Shown here one piece after another: positions 1 through 8,817 of a stretch of 64,000 bases of DNA. Position 1 is the first letter of the stretch. The number at the start of each line of letters is the position of its first letter. The stretch is from Rhizobium sp. 18055 (GTDB taxonomy: Bacteria > Pseudomonadota > Alphaproteobacteria > Rhizobiales > Rhizobiaceae): the NCBI RefSeq assembly GCF_902706285.1, contig NZ_CACSKD010000012.1, positions 62,001 to 126,000 of the forward strand. The letters are read 5' to 3'. A model generated the notes under the pieces. That model made no database searches. It was given only the letters and a program-made list of their open reading frames with translations, and had not been told where the DNA came from. The position numbers and the translations under genes were made by a program.

Positions 1-885
1 CTGCATCTGGAGCGGGATCATCCGGCCGCGGCGACCTGGGTCAACAAGGAGGGGCGGTTCGACAGCTTCGTGGCCGAGGCGCTGCTGGAAGAGGAAACGC
101 GGCCGCGGGTCGAACCGGTCGAGGACGGATTGCTGATCATTCTGCGCGGGGTCTGCGCGACGTCTCCCGAAGAGGCGATGGAGCCCGGGCCGGAGATCGA
201 TCTCGTGCCGCTGCACCTGTGGGTCGATGCCGACCGTGTCGTTTCCCTGCGCGATAGCGGCCACTACATCACCGCGCTTCGCGACATCCGTGCAGCCCTC
301 GAAAAAGGCAAGGGGCCGCACCGCAGCGGCGATCTTCTGGCGCTGATCGGCGAAAAGCTGGTGCGCGATCTCGAGCCGGTTCTCGATGCAATGGACGAGG
401 AGGTCGATGAACTCGACGAGATGATCTTTCATGGCGAGGCGAGCGAAGTGCGCGAGCGGCTAAAGTTGCTTCGGCGGCGATCCGTACAGCTCAGGCGCTA
501 TCTGGCACCACAGCGCGATGCGCTGAACCGGATCGAGCATGACGATGCGCCGTGGCTGATCGAGCGCGACAAGCTGCGCCTGCGCGAGGTGATCGACAAA
601 CTGATGCGCTTCATCGAGTACCTCGACGCGATCCGCGACCGCACCGGCATTCTTCATGATGACTTGTCGACCGTGATCAGCGAGAAAATTGCCCGCAATT
701 CCAATCGCTTGGCGGCACTTGCGGCGTTGCTGCTGCCGCCCAGCGTGGTGGCTGGCCTGTTCGGGATGAACGTCGGCGGCATTCCCGGGGTGAACGATAC
801 CTGGGCGTTTGTCGTCATCGTCGCATTCGTGACCGTGACGTCGGTTGCGACACTTTGGGCCCTTCGCCGCATCGGCTGGCTATAG
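1..885 (+). CDS. CorA/ZntB-type divalent metal transporter, 5' end missing
   Basis: The reading frame is open from the first base, so the true start lies outside the window; an internal ATG at 70 is not convincing because clear protein sequence precedes it. The visible 294 residues hold the acidic, helix-rich cytoplasmic domain of the CorA family and, at the C-terminus, two hydrophobic segments. The diagnostic GMN motif closes the first of these, within the short string LFGMNVGG. The family forms pentameric inner-membrane channels for Mg2+, Co2+ or Zn2+. Extracytoplasmic-loop residues just after GMN (VGGIPG) resemble the ZntB branch more than classical CorA, but the substrate cannot be fixed from sequence alone. 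The gene ends with TAG at 885 and no obvious terminator follows. Confidence 0.9.
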   Translation: MHLERDHPAAATWVNKEGRFDSFVAEALLEEETRPRVEPVEDGLLIILRGVCATSPEEAMEPGPEIDLVPLHLWVDADRVVSLRDSGHYITALRDIRAALEKGKGPHRSGDLLALIGEKLVRDLEPVLDAMDEEVDELDEMIFHGEASEVRERLKLLRRRSVQLRRYLAPQRDALNRIEHDDAPWLIERDKLRLREVIDKLMRFIEYLDAIRDRTGILHDDLSTVISEKIARNSNRLAALAALLLPPSVVAGLFGMNVGGIPGVNDTWAFVVIVAFVTVTSVATLWALRRIGWL

Positions 886-1047
886 ATCGAAAAGACGGGT
901 CAGCGCTCATCAAACACGCGTGATCTCGCCAAGGCTGCATTGACAACTGTTTTCGAGGGGAAATATCAGACCATCTAACGTTGCAAGCGCCGGGTTGCGC
1001 ATCGCCTGTCCCGCGTGCCTGTTCCTGATATTAAGGCTGACTATCGT

Positions 1048-1536
1048 ATGATCGATACTCGTTTTTCAACTGCGATCCAGATTGTCGTGAGCGTCGCGCT
1101 CAATGATGAGACGGGATTGCGCACCACAAGCCAGTCTCTCGCCGAGGGACTGGATTCCAATGCGAGCTTTGTCCGAAAGCTGCTGCTGCCGCTGTCGGAA
1201 AACCACATTCTGGTCTCTTCGACCGGCGGGAAGGGTGGCATTCACCTGGCACGCCCTGCCGGCGAGATTCTGCTGAGCGAGATCTATGCTTCGGTGACAG
1301 GTGCGAGAAAGCTTTGGGCGACACGCCATGAGATTCCGCACGAAGGCCTCGTCGGCGAGAATATCGGCGATCTCTCGGAGTATCTCTGCGATCGGGCCGA
1401 GCAGGCCGTGGTCGATCTATTGGGGTCGGTCACCATCGAGGACAGCTTGACCGAACTGCGTCGTCTCGACGTGGAAAAGCACAAGGCCGCTGACGGCGAA
1501 CCGTCCGCAGACAGTCAACGCCACGCGGCGGAATAA
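1048..1536 (+). CDS. Rrf2-family transcriptional regulator without an Fe-S cysteine cluster
   Basis: This is a 162-residue winged-helix protein of the Rrf2 family. The N-terminus has the usual opening (M-I-D-T-R-F-S-T-A) followed by the recognition helix region and the wing with GGKGGIHLARP. I place the start at the ATG at 1048; a GTG at 1015 in the same frame would add 11 residues that do not fit the family. Only one cysteine is present, so the three- or four-cysteine cluster that makes IscR, NsrR and RirA iron-sulfur sensors is absent; it belongs with the YwnA/redox-type or ligand-unknown members. It stands alone, 160 bases from the end of the convergent porin gene. Target genes are unknown. 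Confidence 0.88.
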   Translation: MIDTRFSTAIQIVVSVALNDETGLRTTSQSLAEGLDSNASFVRKLLLPLSENHILVSSTGGKGGIHLARPAGEILLSEIYASVTGARKLWATRHEIPHEGLVGENIGDLSEYLCDRAEQAVVDLLGSVTIEDSLTELRRLDVEKHKAADGEPSADSQRHAAE

Positions 1537-1628
1537 GAAACCCTACAAAGTAAAGGGGGCCCGGCAGGGAAACCGTGCCACCCTCCACGACACTGATCGG
1601 AGGTCAATCTGATCAGAAGCATTCCGTT

Positions 1629-1688
1629 CGGGCGCCGCTCAGGCCTTGCACTGCTCGAAAGAGCAATGCCCGGTGCGAGCGGCGCCCG
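1629..1688. terminator. Long two-tier stem-loop downstream of the porin gene
   Basis: Bases 1629-1640 (CGGGCGCCGCTC) are perfectly complementary to 1677-1688, giving a 12 bp GC-rich stem. Inside it lies a second hairpin, TGCTC-GAAA-GAGCA at 1652-1665, with a GAAA tetraloop. The structure sits just past the porin stop on the minus strand and between two convergent genes, so it probably stops transcription or protects the abundant porin mRNA 3' end. A classical U-tract does not follow directly, so an intrinsic terminator is not proven. Confidence 0.6.
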
Positions 1689-1696
1689 ATCGTTTA

Positions 1697-2737
1697 TTAG
1701 AATGCGCGCTGCAGGCGGAAGAAGCCCGAAGTTACATCGCTGCCGTTGTCCGGGTCGATGTAGTTTACGGTTGCCTTGGCGTAGAAGTTGTCAACGATCT
1801 GGTAATCGACTGTCAGGCCGACCTTCCAGGCGTCGTTGTCGCTGTTGAAGTCGCCAGCAACGATGCCGTAGTTGCCGTAATACTGTACAGCAGGCGTGAT
1901 CTTCAGCTTGTCGGTAGCCTTGATTGCGTATTCAGCAGCAAGAGCCCATTCCGACTTCTGGTAGTAGGCATTCGGGCCGCTGGAGTAAACGCCTGCGAGG
2001 CCGAGGGTGCCAGGTCCGATTGCGACCGTACCCATGGCGCGAACAGCGCCTTCTTCGTTGTCGGTGTCGTAGCCGGCAGTTACCTGGTACGTGAACACGC
2101 CAGCCTTGCCGCCGAGGCCAACAGCAACGCCAACGTTGTTGGCGGTTTCGCCGGTCTTGTAGTAGCTGTCTTCCAGCTCATCGACGCTGATGCCAGCGTA
2201 GAAGCCTTCAGCTTCGTACTGGTAACGCAGCGAGTTGTGGAGCGTTACGCTCGAACCGATATCGTCGGTTTCGCCGGAGAGGCCATCGTCCCACCAGCTG
2301 TAGAACAGACCAGCGCGGATGCCGGCGATGTCGATGTAGGCGGAGTCGAGGATTGCTGCCTGCGAGGAAGCGTTGTCAGCATTGGTCTGCATGACGATAA
2401 CGCCGGTGAGCGGGCCGTATTCGGTGTCGCTCTTGGCGGTGAACTGAACCTGGCCGCGGGTGTACATGTCCCAATCCGAACGGTTGGAGACAGTGCTGCC
2501 GTTGCCATTCGTTACGCTGGCGTTCGGACCTGCATTGCCCTGTACGCGGATGTAACCGCTGATCTTCAGGCAGGTTTCGGTGCCGGGAATGTAGAAGTAG
2601 CCAGTGCCGTATGCATCGCAAACGCGAACATATTCGACAGCTTCTGGTTCTGCAGCGACGATAGCGTCGGCAGCCTGGGCGCCCGATACGGCTGCCAGAG
2701 CCGCTGCCGAGCTGATGAGCATCATTCTAATATTCAT
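1697..2737 (-). CDS. Omp2/RopA-type outer-membrane porin
   Basis: This 346-residue protein belongs to the alphaproteobacterial Porin_2 (Omp2b/RopA) family, trimeric 16-strand beta-barrels for passive uptake of small hydrophilic solutes. The start chosen (2737) gives MNIRMMLISS and a clean signal peptide ending A-Q-A; an upstream in-frame ATG at 2767 adds ten residues ahead of it and is unlikely. After the signal come the family hallmarks: a short acidic linker, then VRVCDAYGTGYFYIPG and LKISGYIRV, with two cysteines that form the N-terminal disulfide. The sequence is rich in alternating aromatic and polar residues and ends in a phenylalanine (QRAF), the usual signature for outer-membrane assembly by the Bam complex. 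It is monocistronic. Confidence 0.93.
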   Translation of the reverse strand: MNIRMMLISSAAALAAVSGAQAADAIVAAEPEAVEYVRVCDAYGTGYFYIPGTETCLKISGYIRVQGNAGPNASVTNGNGSTVSNRSDWDMYTRGQVQFTAKSDTEYGPLTGVIVMQTNADNASSQAAILDSAYIDIAGIRAGLFYSWWDDGLSGETDDIGSSVTLHNSLRYQYEAEGFYAGISVDELEDSYYKTGETANNVGVAVGLGGKAGVFTYQVTAGYDTDNEEGAVRAMGTVAIGPGTLGLAGVYSSGPNAYYQKSEWALAAEYAIKATDKLKITPAVQYYGNYGIVAGDFNSDNDAWKVGLTVDYQIVDNFYAKATVNYIDPDNGSDVTSGFFRLQRAF

Positions 2738-3080
2738 AGTTGAGTCCAATCTATGTGGATTGGGCACAGGTCATCATTGCCGAAAACGGCTCTACCTACC
2801 CCAATAGTCAAACAAGCCCTCACGGGAGACGTTGGTGTTCCCGTGAGGTGAGATTACATTTTGGTAAGAATGTATCAATTACAGATACAGTCATAATTCG
2901 TTTTATTTGCGATGCAAAATCGGGGTGTTGCAGAAAGGCAACTCTTGCGTCCGGTTCAGGTCGGCCGATGAGATAGCTGGTGAAAAAATCCAGTATTCTC
3001 AATGCAATGTCATTGCAGGGGTGGCGCCCCTTGGTTGTGCTGCAGTGCAATATTATGCTTCGTTCACGCCGTGATTGTGT
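2738..3080. promoter_or_regulatory. Porin upstream region, AT-rich, with a TGC-rich motif
   Basis: There is no convincing gene in these 343 bases. The part nearest the porin start should hold its promoter and leader. At 2929-2950 a short hairpin (GTTGC-AGAAAG-GCAAC) is visible. At 3037-3051 lies the 15-base sequence GTGCTGCAGTGCAAT, which recurs exactly in the exoX-exoY intergenic region at 20541-20555. The short open frames here lack start signals and family features. Confidence 0.5.
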
Positions 3081-4181
3081 TCAGGACGCCATGCTTGTCG
3101 TATCGATTCGCCAGCCGGCCAGGTGGCTTATCATCATGTCCTGCCCGTCGAGCAAAAACCGGCCGTCGTTGCCGGTCAGGCGCTCCAGAAGCGCGCTTAC
3201 GCCTTCGCTGAACAGCCGGCTGGCTTTGTTTGATTCGCCACTCGCAAAGGTAGTCGAACCAAGAACCCGGACGGCATTACTTGTGACCGACCGGCCGATC
3301 GACGTCATCGAGCAATTGCCGCCGTAAGCGGCCGCAAGGTCGATGACGACGGTGCCTGGTGACAGCGTCGCCAGCGTTTGCTCATCGATGAGAACCGGCG
3401 CGTCTTGGCCGGCCCCACGGACGCTTGTGACGACGAGCTGCATCTGGGCCAGTCGGCTCGCCAGCTGCTGGCGCAGATCTGCCTGCTCGGAGATGGAAGA
3501 CGGCATCGTCTGGCGCAACAGTGTGGGGTCCATCGCGATATATTTGGCGCCGAGCCTTTCGACCTTGTTGCGATCATGATCGCCGAAGCCGCAGGCGTGG
3601 GTGAGGGCGCCGAGGCGCCTTGCCGTTGCGATTGCCTGAAGGGCAGCGGCATCTGCGCCGACGGTTGCCATGCGCAGCGGCCGGACGAGGTTTCCGTCCA
3701 TGACCAGCATCGGATGTCCGACGCCAAGCTGGCGGATGCCTTCCAGGACCGCGGCGTGACCCGTGATCGTCGCCTGGGCCGTTGCAACGTCCATGCTGCC
3801 GGCGTCTGCCACGCCCTCAAGTCTGCGGAGATCAAGTTCCAGGGCGGCCGTGCCGCTGGCGCGAAGGCCGGCCGGCACATCAGCCGGTTGGCCGAGGAAG
3901 ACAAGTGCCACAGCTCTTGCGAAGGCAATGCCGGTCTGCGGTCGGCGCACGCTGACCACGACGGTACAGTCGGCAGCAATGCTTTCGAGTGCAGCGGGCC
4001 TTGCGCCGGCGGCGATGTAGGCTTCGTCGTCATAACCGGCAGCAGCGCCGCATTCCGGCTCGAAGCTCACGGCCATGCGCCGAGCCAACCGACCCACATC
4101 CTCCGGCGTCAAAGCAACGCGACACTCGCCGGGAAAGGTTTCCCGGAGCAGTCCAGCGTGGACGTGGGTTTGGTGGGGCAT
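3081..4181 (-). CDS. Orphan, diverged NAD(P) transhydrogenase subunit alpha-1 (PntAA)/alanine dehydrogenase-fold protein
   Basis: This 366-residue protein has the AlaDH/PNT fold: an N-terminal substrate-like domain (GECRVALTPEDVGRLARR) and a C-terminal Rossmann domain (QAIATARRLGA, then VVIDLAAAYGGNCSMT). True PntAA carries a GVGVAGLQ nucleotide-binding loop; here the corresponding stretch is VGADAAALQ, so two of the three glycines are gone. pntAB and pntB, which normally follow immediately and form the proton-pumping membrane part, are absent on both sides. It therefore probably does not work as a transhydrogenase subunit. It may have kept a ligand-binding or regulatory role, or be decaying. 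The divergent neighbour, NAD synthetase, makes the cofactor this fold binds, which hints at a link to NAD metabolism, but that is inference. Confidence 0.75.
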   Translation of the reverse strand: MPHQTHVHAGLLRETFPGECRVALTPEDVGRLARRMAVSFEPECGAAAGYDDEAYIAAGARPAALESIAADCTVVVSVRRPQTGIAFARAVALVFLGQPADVPAGLRASGTAALELDLRRLEGVADAGSMDVATAQATITGHAAVLEGIRQLGVGHPMLVMDGNLVRPLRMATVGADAAALQAIATARRLGALTHACGFGDHDRNKVERLGAKYIAMDPTLLRQTMPSSISEQADLRQQLASRLAQMQLVVTSVRGAGQDAPVLIDEQTLATLSPGTVVIDLAAAYGGNCSMTSIGRSVTSNAVRVLGSTTFASGESNKASRLFSEGVSALLERLTGNDGRFLLDGQDMMISHLAGWRIDTTSMAS

Positions 4182-4448
4182 TCAAGGCTCTGTAGAGGAG
4201 AATCGATAGGTCTGCGGGCCGATATAGGGGGTATCTTCCATAGTTTTATGACAGTTTTGTAATTTTTTACCGACATCGGCGTTATATTCTGTTGATATGC
4301 AACCTTGGGTGATATTTCAATTGAGTGCCTGTCCTAGAGTTTGCAATGATTGACGTATTCGAGCGCCAAGTTGCGGTGAGATGCGGTTTTGCGCCGGCGC
4401 ATTTGGATGTAATGATCTCTGCGAAGCGCTTGGCTGCTGGAGGCATTT

Positions 4449-6500
4449 GTGAATTTCTATTCGGTTTATGATCAGGGATTTGTCCGCGTTGCGGCTTGCA
4501 CGCCGATCTGCGAGATCGGTGATCCTGATTTCAACACGAACGCCACGCTTGCCATGGCGCGCGAGGGCCACGCGCAGGGCGTCGGCCTGATGGTCTTTCC
4601 CGAACTCGGGATTTCAGGTTACTCGATCGACGATCTGCTCGGCCAGGATGCCTTGCTGAAGGCTGTCGATGCGGCCATTGCCGAGATCGTCGTCGCGAGC
4701 CGCGACCTCACGCCGGTTCTTCTGGTCGGCGCGCCGCTGCAGAGCGAGGGCCGGCTTTATAATTGCGCGATCGCCATTCACGCCGGACGCATTCTCGGCG
4801 TCGTGCCCAAGGTGCATCTGCCGAACTACCGGGAGTTTTACGAGAAGCGCTGGTTTGCCTCCGGCCGGACCGTGCGCGGGCAGACCATCAAGCTTGCCGG
4901 CGAGACAGTACCGTTCGGGATCGACATGATCTTTGCCGCCGAAGACCGGGCGGATTTCGTCTTCCATATCGAGATCTGCGAAGATGTGTGGGCACCGTCT
5001 CCGCCGAGTGATCTCGGTGCGTTGGCCGGTGCACTCATCCTGACCAACCTGTCGGCCAGCAACGTGACCGTCGGCAAGGCAGAAACACGCAAGCTGCTGT
5101 GCGCTTCGCAATCGGCGCGCACGCTGTCGGCCTATATCTATTCGGCCGCCGGGCCGGGCGAATCGACCACCGATCTTGCCTGGGATGGGCAGGCCTGTGT
5201 CTACGAACTGGGCGAGATGCTTTGCGAAACCGAGCGCTTCCCGACCACATCGCAGATGTGCGTTGCCGATATCGACCTCGAGCGGCTGCGGCTGGAGCGG
5301 CTGCGCACCGGTACGTTCAACGATGCCGCGACGCTCAACCTGATCCCGGGCCGCGAATTCCGGCGTATCGGTTTCGCGTTCAAGGCGCCGGAAGGCGATA
5401 TCGGTCTCAAGCGCGATGTCGCCCGCTTCCCGTTCGTTCCCGCCGATGCGAGCAGGCTCGATCAGGATTGCTACGAGACCTTCAATATCCAGGTGCAAGG
5501 CCTGATGAAGCGTCTGAATTCCACCGGCATCAGGCGGCTTTGCCTGGGTATCTCGGGCGGGCTTGATTCCACCCACGCGCTGCTGGTGGCTGCGCGCGCC
5601 TTCGACAAGCTCGGTTGGCCGCGGGCGGATATCCTGTGCTTCACCATGCCCGGCTTTGCCACTGGCGACGAGACCAAGTCGAACGCCTGGGCGCTGATGC
5701 GCAGCATCGGCGTGACGGCCGAGGAAGTGGACATAAAGCCGCTTGCGCTGCAACTGCTTCGGGATCTCAAGCATCCGTTCGCGGGCGGCGAGCCGATCTA
5801 CGACACCACGTTCGAAAACGTTCAGGCCGGCTTGCGCACCGACTTCCTGTTTCGCGCCGCCAATCAGCGCAATGCGATTGTGCTTGGCACCGGCGACCTC
5901 TCGGAGATCGGGTTGGGTTGGTCGACCTATGGCGTCGGCGATCAGATGAGCCATTACAATGTCAATGCGTCGGTGCCGAAGACGCTGATCCAGCATCTGA
6001 TCCGCTGGGTGATCCGCACCGGCGATTTCGATGTGGATGCGAAGGCGACGATGGAACGCATTCTCGGCACGCTGATCTCTCCCGAATTGGTTCCGGCAGA
6101 CGAAAACGGCGTGATGCAGAGTACGGAAGACAAGATCGGACCTTATGATCTGCATGACTTCGCCTTGTTTTATACGACACGCTTCGGTTTGCGCCCGTCG
6201 AAGGTGGCGTTCCTTGCCTATAGCGCCTGGAGGAATGTGGATACCGGCGTCTGGCCGCCGCATTTCCCTGACGACAAGCGCCGCAGTTTCGATCTGCCTG
6301 TGATCAAGACGTGGATGGAGGTCTTCCTGTTTCGCTTCTTCACGATCAGCCAGTTCAAGCGCTCGGCGTCACCAAACGGACCAAAGGTGACATCGGGCGG
6401 ATCGCTTTCTCCGCGTGGAGACTGGCGAGCGCCTTCGGATGGCAATGCGCGGGTATGGCTGAAGGAACTGAAGGCAAACGTGCCTGACGCAGCGGACTGA
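4449..6500 (+). CDS. nadE: Glutamine-dependent NAD+ synthetase
   Basis: The enzyme makes NAD+ from nicotinic acid adenine dinucleotide, ATP and glutamine, the last step of NAD synthesis, in the cytoplasm. At 683 residues it is the long two-domain form. The N-terminal nitrilase-type glutaminase domain shows its Glu-Lys-Cys triad in MVFPELG, VPKVHLPNY and EICEDVW. The C-terminal synthetase domain begins near residue 350 with the ATP-pyrophosphatase loop SGGLDS (about residue 368) and contains LGTGDLSEIGLG. The start is a GTG at 4449 with a good GGAGG ribosome site five bases upstream. It is transcribed alone and diverges from the PntAA-like gene across 267 bases that must contain both promoters. 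Confidence 0.97.
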   Translation: MNFYSVYDQGFVRVAACTPICEIGDPDFNTNATLAMAREGHAQGVGLMVFPELGISGYSIDDLLGQDALLKAVDAAIAEIVVASRDLTPVLLVGAPLQSEGRLYNCAIAIHAGRILGVVPKVHLPNYREFYEKRWFASGRTVRGQTIKLAGETVPFGIDMIFAAEDRADFVFHIEICEDVWAPSPPSDLGALAGALILTNLSASNVTVGKAETRKLLCASQSARTLSAYIYSAAGPGESTTDLAWDGQACVYELGEMLCETERFPTTSQMCVADIDLERLRLERLRTGTFNDAATLNLIPGREFRRIGFAFKAPEGDIGLKRDVARFPFVPADASRLDQDCYETFNIQVQGLMKRLNSTGIRRLCLGISGGLDSTHALLVAARAFDKLGWPRADILCFTMPGFATGDETKSNAWALMRSIGVTAEEVDIKPLALQLLRDLKHPFAGGEPIYDTTFENVQAGLRTDFLFRAANQRNAIVLGTGDLSEIGLGWSTYGVGDQMSHYNVNASVPKTLIQHLIRWVIRTGDFDVDAKATMERILGTLISPELVPADENGVMQSTEDKIGPYDLHDFALFYTTRFGLRPSKVAFLAYSAWRNVDTGVWPPHFPDDKRRSFDLPVIKTWMEVFLFRFFTISQFKRSASPNGPKVTSGGSLSPRGDWRAPSDGNARVWLKELKANVPDAAD

Positions 6501-6533
6501 CCGGATCGGCTTTGCAACCTTGCCGAACCGGAT

Positions 6534-6782
6534 GTGCAGGACAGATATTCAGGCACTGGCTCCGTGGGGGAACTGATTTTGACATGCGACCGTTCCGACG
6601 AACTGCAACGTTACGAGATCCGGCGCGATGGGCCGGACCGCTGGACGATCGTGGATACGCTGACCTCGCTTCCGGCGGCAAGCAATGGGCGTGATCTCAT
6701 CGGTTTGACACAAGTGGACGCACGGGACATTGCCGACGAACTGAACCGCAGCCTCGCAGAGGGGCGCGATCCTCTGATCTGA
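6534..6782 (+). CDS. Small hypothetical protein, 82 residues at most
   Basis: This short soluble protein starts 33 bases after nadE. It is charged (DRSDELQRYEIRRDG in the middle), ends in EGRDPLI and has no membrane segment. The start is uncertain: the ATG at 6534 has no good ribosome site, a GTG lies at 6564, and a TTG at 6579 is preceded by GGGGGAA at a suitable distance; the conserved-looking part begins after the TTG. No function is recognised. The tight spacing suggests co-transcription with nadE and with the small membrane protein that follows. Confidence 0.6.
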   Translation: MQDRYSGTGSVGELILTCDRSDELQRYEIRRDGPDRWTIVDTLTSLPAASNGRDLIGLTQVDARDIADELNRSLAEGRDPLI

Positions 6783-6838
6783 CGCGTCGGTGCGATCCGA
6801 AGAGACAATGGCTGCAGACAATCGCTGGAGACAGGGGC

Positions 6839-7042
6839 ATGGCAGGCAAGGAAGACGGCCCGGACAAGGGAGCGATCGGCAAAGCCAATCGGTACGATGC
6901 CGAGGAAGAAGTGATGCTCAGCGAAGGTCGGCGGCTTTCCGTCTGGGCGCTGCTGGGTGCGGCTGTCTTTGTCGTGGCCATGATCGTTCTGGCATTGGTG
7001 GTATTCAAAAGCGGTGGGCCAAATCCGGGTTCCAGCGGTTGA
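6839..7042 (+). CDS. Small single-pass membrane protein
   Basis: This is a 67-residue protein with a charged N-terminal half (about residues 1-30) and one hydrophobic helix at about residues 34-56 (WALLGAAVFVVAMIVLALVV), ending in a short glycine- and proline-rich tail. The ATG is preceded by GGAGACAGGGGC. It could be an inner-membrane micro-protein with the N-terminus in the cytoplasm. No family is recognised. It lies 56 bases after the previous small gene, probably on the same message. Confidence 0.65.
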   Translation: MAGKEDGPDKGAIGKANRYDAEEEVMLSEGRRLSVWALLGAAVFVVAMIVLALVVFKSGGPNPGSSG

Positions 7043-7280
7043 GGCGAGCCGGCGGCGGCAATCCCGTGAGGGTATGTCCTCGCCGCTATTTTGTGCAGGC
7101 GCCGGAGACGAATGAGCGTTGCCATGCGTTCTGGTGGCGAGCAAGGCCGGATATGCGGCTCGAACGACACGGCTCACGCATAAAGCATACAAATTCTAGC
7201 TATTTGTTGTGCGTTGTCAGTTTTGGGACTATTGGGTGGTTGATTGGGGATGGAACGCAGCGCTTGCAGGGCAATCAAAA

Positions 7281-7742
7281 ATGCTGACAAAAAAAGGAAA
7301 ATACGGCCTGAAGGCGCTGGTTGATCTGGCTCGGCTGGCTCCGGGCGAAACAGCCTTCATCAATGACGTTGCTGCACGCAACAACATTCCGAAAAAGTTT
7401 CTCGACACGATCCTGCTCGAACTGCGCAATGTCGGCATCCTTCGGTCGAAGAAGGGTCCGGGAGGGGGCTATTCGCTGTCTCGCCCGGCATCCGATATCC
7501 GCATCGGCCACGTGATCCGCACGCTCGACGGTCCGCTCGCGCCGATCCGCTGCGCCAGCCGTACGGCGTTCGAGGCCTGCGACGACTGTTCCGATCCGGA
7601 GACCTGTCAGGTGCGACGGTCGATGACCAATGTCAGAGATGCGATCGCTGACATTCTCGACAACATGACGCTCGAGCAGTTCGTCGTATCCGGCAAGACG
7701 CTGGTCGAATCCGAAGAAACACTGCCGATGTCGGTCGCCTAG
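7281..7742 (+). CDS. Rrf2-family regulator with a cysteine cluster
   Basis: This 153-residue regulator has the Rrf2 winged helix at the N-terminus (MLTKKGKYGLKALVDLA, then GPGGGYSLSRP in the wing). Cysteines are spaced C-x8-C-x2-C-x5-C in the segment RCASRTAFEACDDCSDPETC, about residues 91-109. This is where IscR, RirA and NsrR bind an iron-sulfur cluster, so it is a candidate iron, redox or nitric-oxide sensor. It is not RirA itself: the N-terminus of rhizobial RirA is different. The start at 7281 is supported by the family N-terminus; an upstream in-frame ATG at 7209 adds 24 unrelated residues. It is probably monocistronic. Confidence 0.9.
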   Translation: MLTKKGKYGLKALVDLARLAPGETAFINDVAARNNIPKKFLDTILLELRNVGILRSKKGPGGGYSLSRPASDIRIGHVIRTLDGPLAPIRCASRTAFEACDDCSDPETCQVRRSMTNVRDAIADILDNMTLEQFVVSGKTLVESEETLPMSVA

Positions 7743-8079
7743 CAACCTCAATACGGCTGCATCGATCAAGATTGCCGGACGCTAATTCACTCCGCTTTTC
7801 GCCAGTGGCAGACAATTCTCCGGATCTGGGGAGGGGCAACGCAAGGGTGCGTCGATGTCCTTCCCTTCCCGATCCGAAGCCGGGCCACGCGGACTGGGCT
7901 GCATCCGTTTGTGGGCGTGGCTGTTATGGGGCCGCTGTGCGAAGATGGCGCATGTTTTTTCCGAAATGACGGTGCTATTGAGATTTTATTGCCCGGTTGG
8001 GCAATGCAGGCGGGAATGCCGCATGCTCGGTGCAAGGCGTGACCTTCTGCTCGAGATATGAACCAACGTGAGGTAATAG
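7743..8079. other. Intergenic region with a perfect short palindrome
   Basis: No gene is supported in these 337 bases. A perfect hairpin, ATTGCCC-GGTT-GGGCAAT, lies at 7988-8005, about 75 bases before the phosphatase start. It has no T-run after it on either strand, so an operator or leader structure is likelier than a terminator. The remaining sequence shows nothing I can name. Confidence 0.45.
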
Positions 8080-8817
8080 ATGGCGTCCAACGCCCGTACG
8101 CGGCTCCAATTCGATCCCGGTGACATGCCGATCTATGCAATCGGCGACATCCACGGCAGGCTCGATTTGCTGCAGCAGGCCGAACGCTCGATCATCGACA
8201 ACGCAGCCCGGTTGCCAGGGCGCAAGCTCATTGTCACTCTGGGCGACTACATCGATCGAGGGCCATCCTCGGCGCAGGTCATTTCGCATCTGATGGCGCC
8301 GCCACCGCCGGATTTCGACCGCATCTGCCTGACCGGCAATCACGAGATCATGATGCTCGACTATATCGACGGCCTGATTTCCTTCGGCGACTGGATGCAG
8401 ATGGGTGCCGATGCGCTTCTGCGTTCCTATGGCCTCGATCCGGCCCAGTTGCCGCTGGTTTTTCCGTCGGCAAGCAAGCTCGATGCCTTTATCCGCCAGT
8501 CGCTACCGAGGCCGCATCTCGATTTTCTGCGTACGTTGCCGATCATGGCCGACACGCCCGACGTTCTTTTCGTGCATGCCGGCATCGATCCATCGCGGCC
8601 GATCATGAACCAGAGCGACGAAGACCTGGTCTTCATTCGCCAGCGGTTTTTCGATAGCCGCGTGCAACTGCCGAAGCTCGTCGTTCACGGCCATACGCCG
8701 GTCGAATGGCCCGGCGTTCATGACAGAAGGCTGAACCTCGACACCGGCGCCTTCCGCAGCAACAGGCTGACTGTTGCGCGGCTTTGGCGCGGGCAGGTTC
8801 ATCTGTTCTCGACCTGA
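8080..8817 (+). CDS. PPP-family serine/threonine protein phosphatase (metallophosphoesterase)
   Basis: This 245-residue protein has every metal-binding and catalytic block of the PPP superfamily in order: GDIHG (22-26), GDYIDRG (55-61), GNHE (86-89), FVHAGID and HGHTP near the C-terminus. Bacterial members dephosphorylate phosphoserine, phosphothreonine and sometimes phosphotyrosine, or diadenosine tetraphosphate. It sits next to exoP, whose product is a tyrosine autokinase, so it could act on the polysaccharide machinery, but that is only suggested by position. Its TGA stop ends at 8817 and the stop of convergent exoP begins at 8818, so no spacer separates the two genes. Confidence 0.92.
   Translation: MASNARTRLQFDPGDMPIYAIGDIHGRLDLLQQAERSIIDNAARLPGRKLIVTLGDYIDRGPSSAQVISHLMAPPPPDFDRICLTGNHEIMMLDYIDGLISFGDWMQMGADALLRSYGLDPAQLPLVFPSASKLDAFIRQSLPRPHLDFLRTLPIMADTPDVLFVHAGIDPSRPIMNQSDEDLVFIRQRFFDSRVQLPKLVVHGHTPVEWPGVHDRRLNLDTGAFRSNRLTVARLWRGQVHLFST

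Noticed and set aside
4614-6263. 549-codon frame on the minus strand inside nadE
   Set aside because: It lies entirely antisense to a clear NAD synthetase and its translation is low-complexity Arg/Gln/Ala-rich sequence, typical of GC-rich shadow frames.
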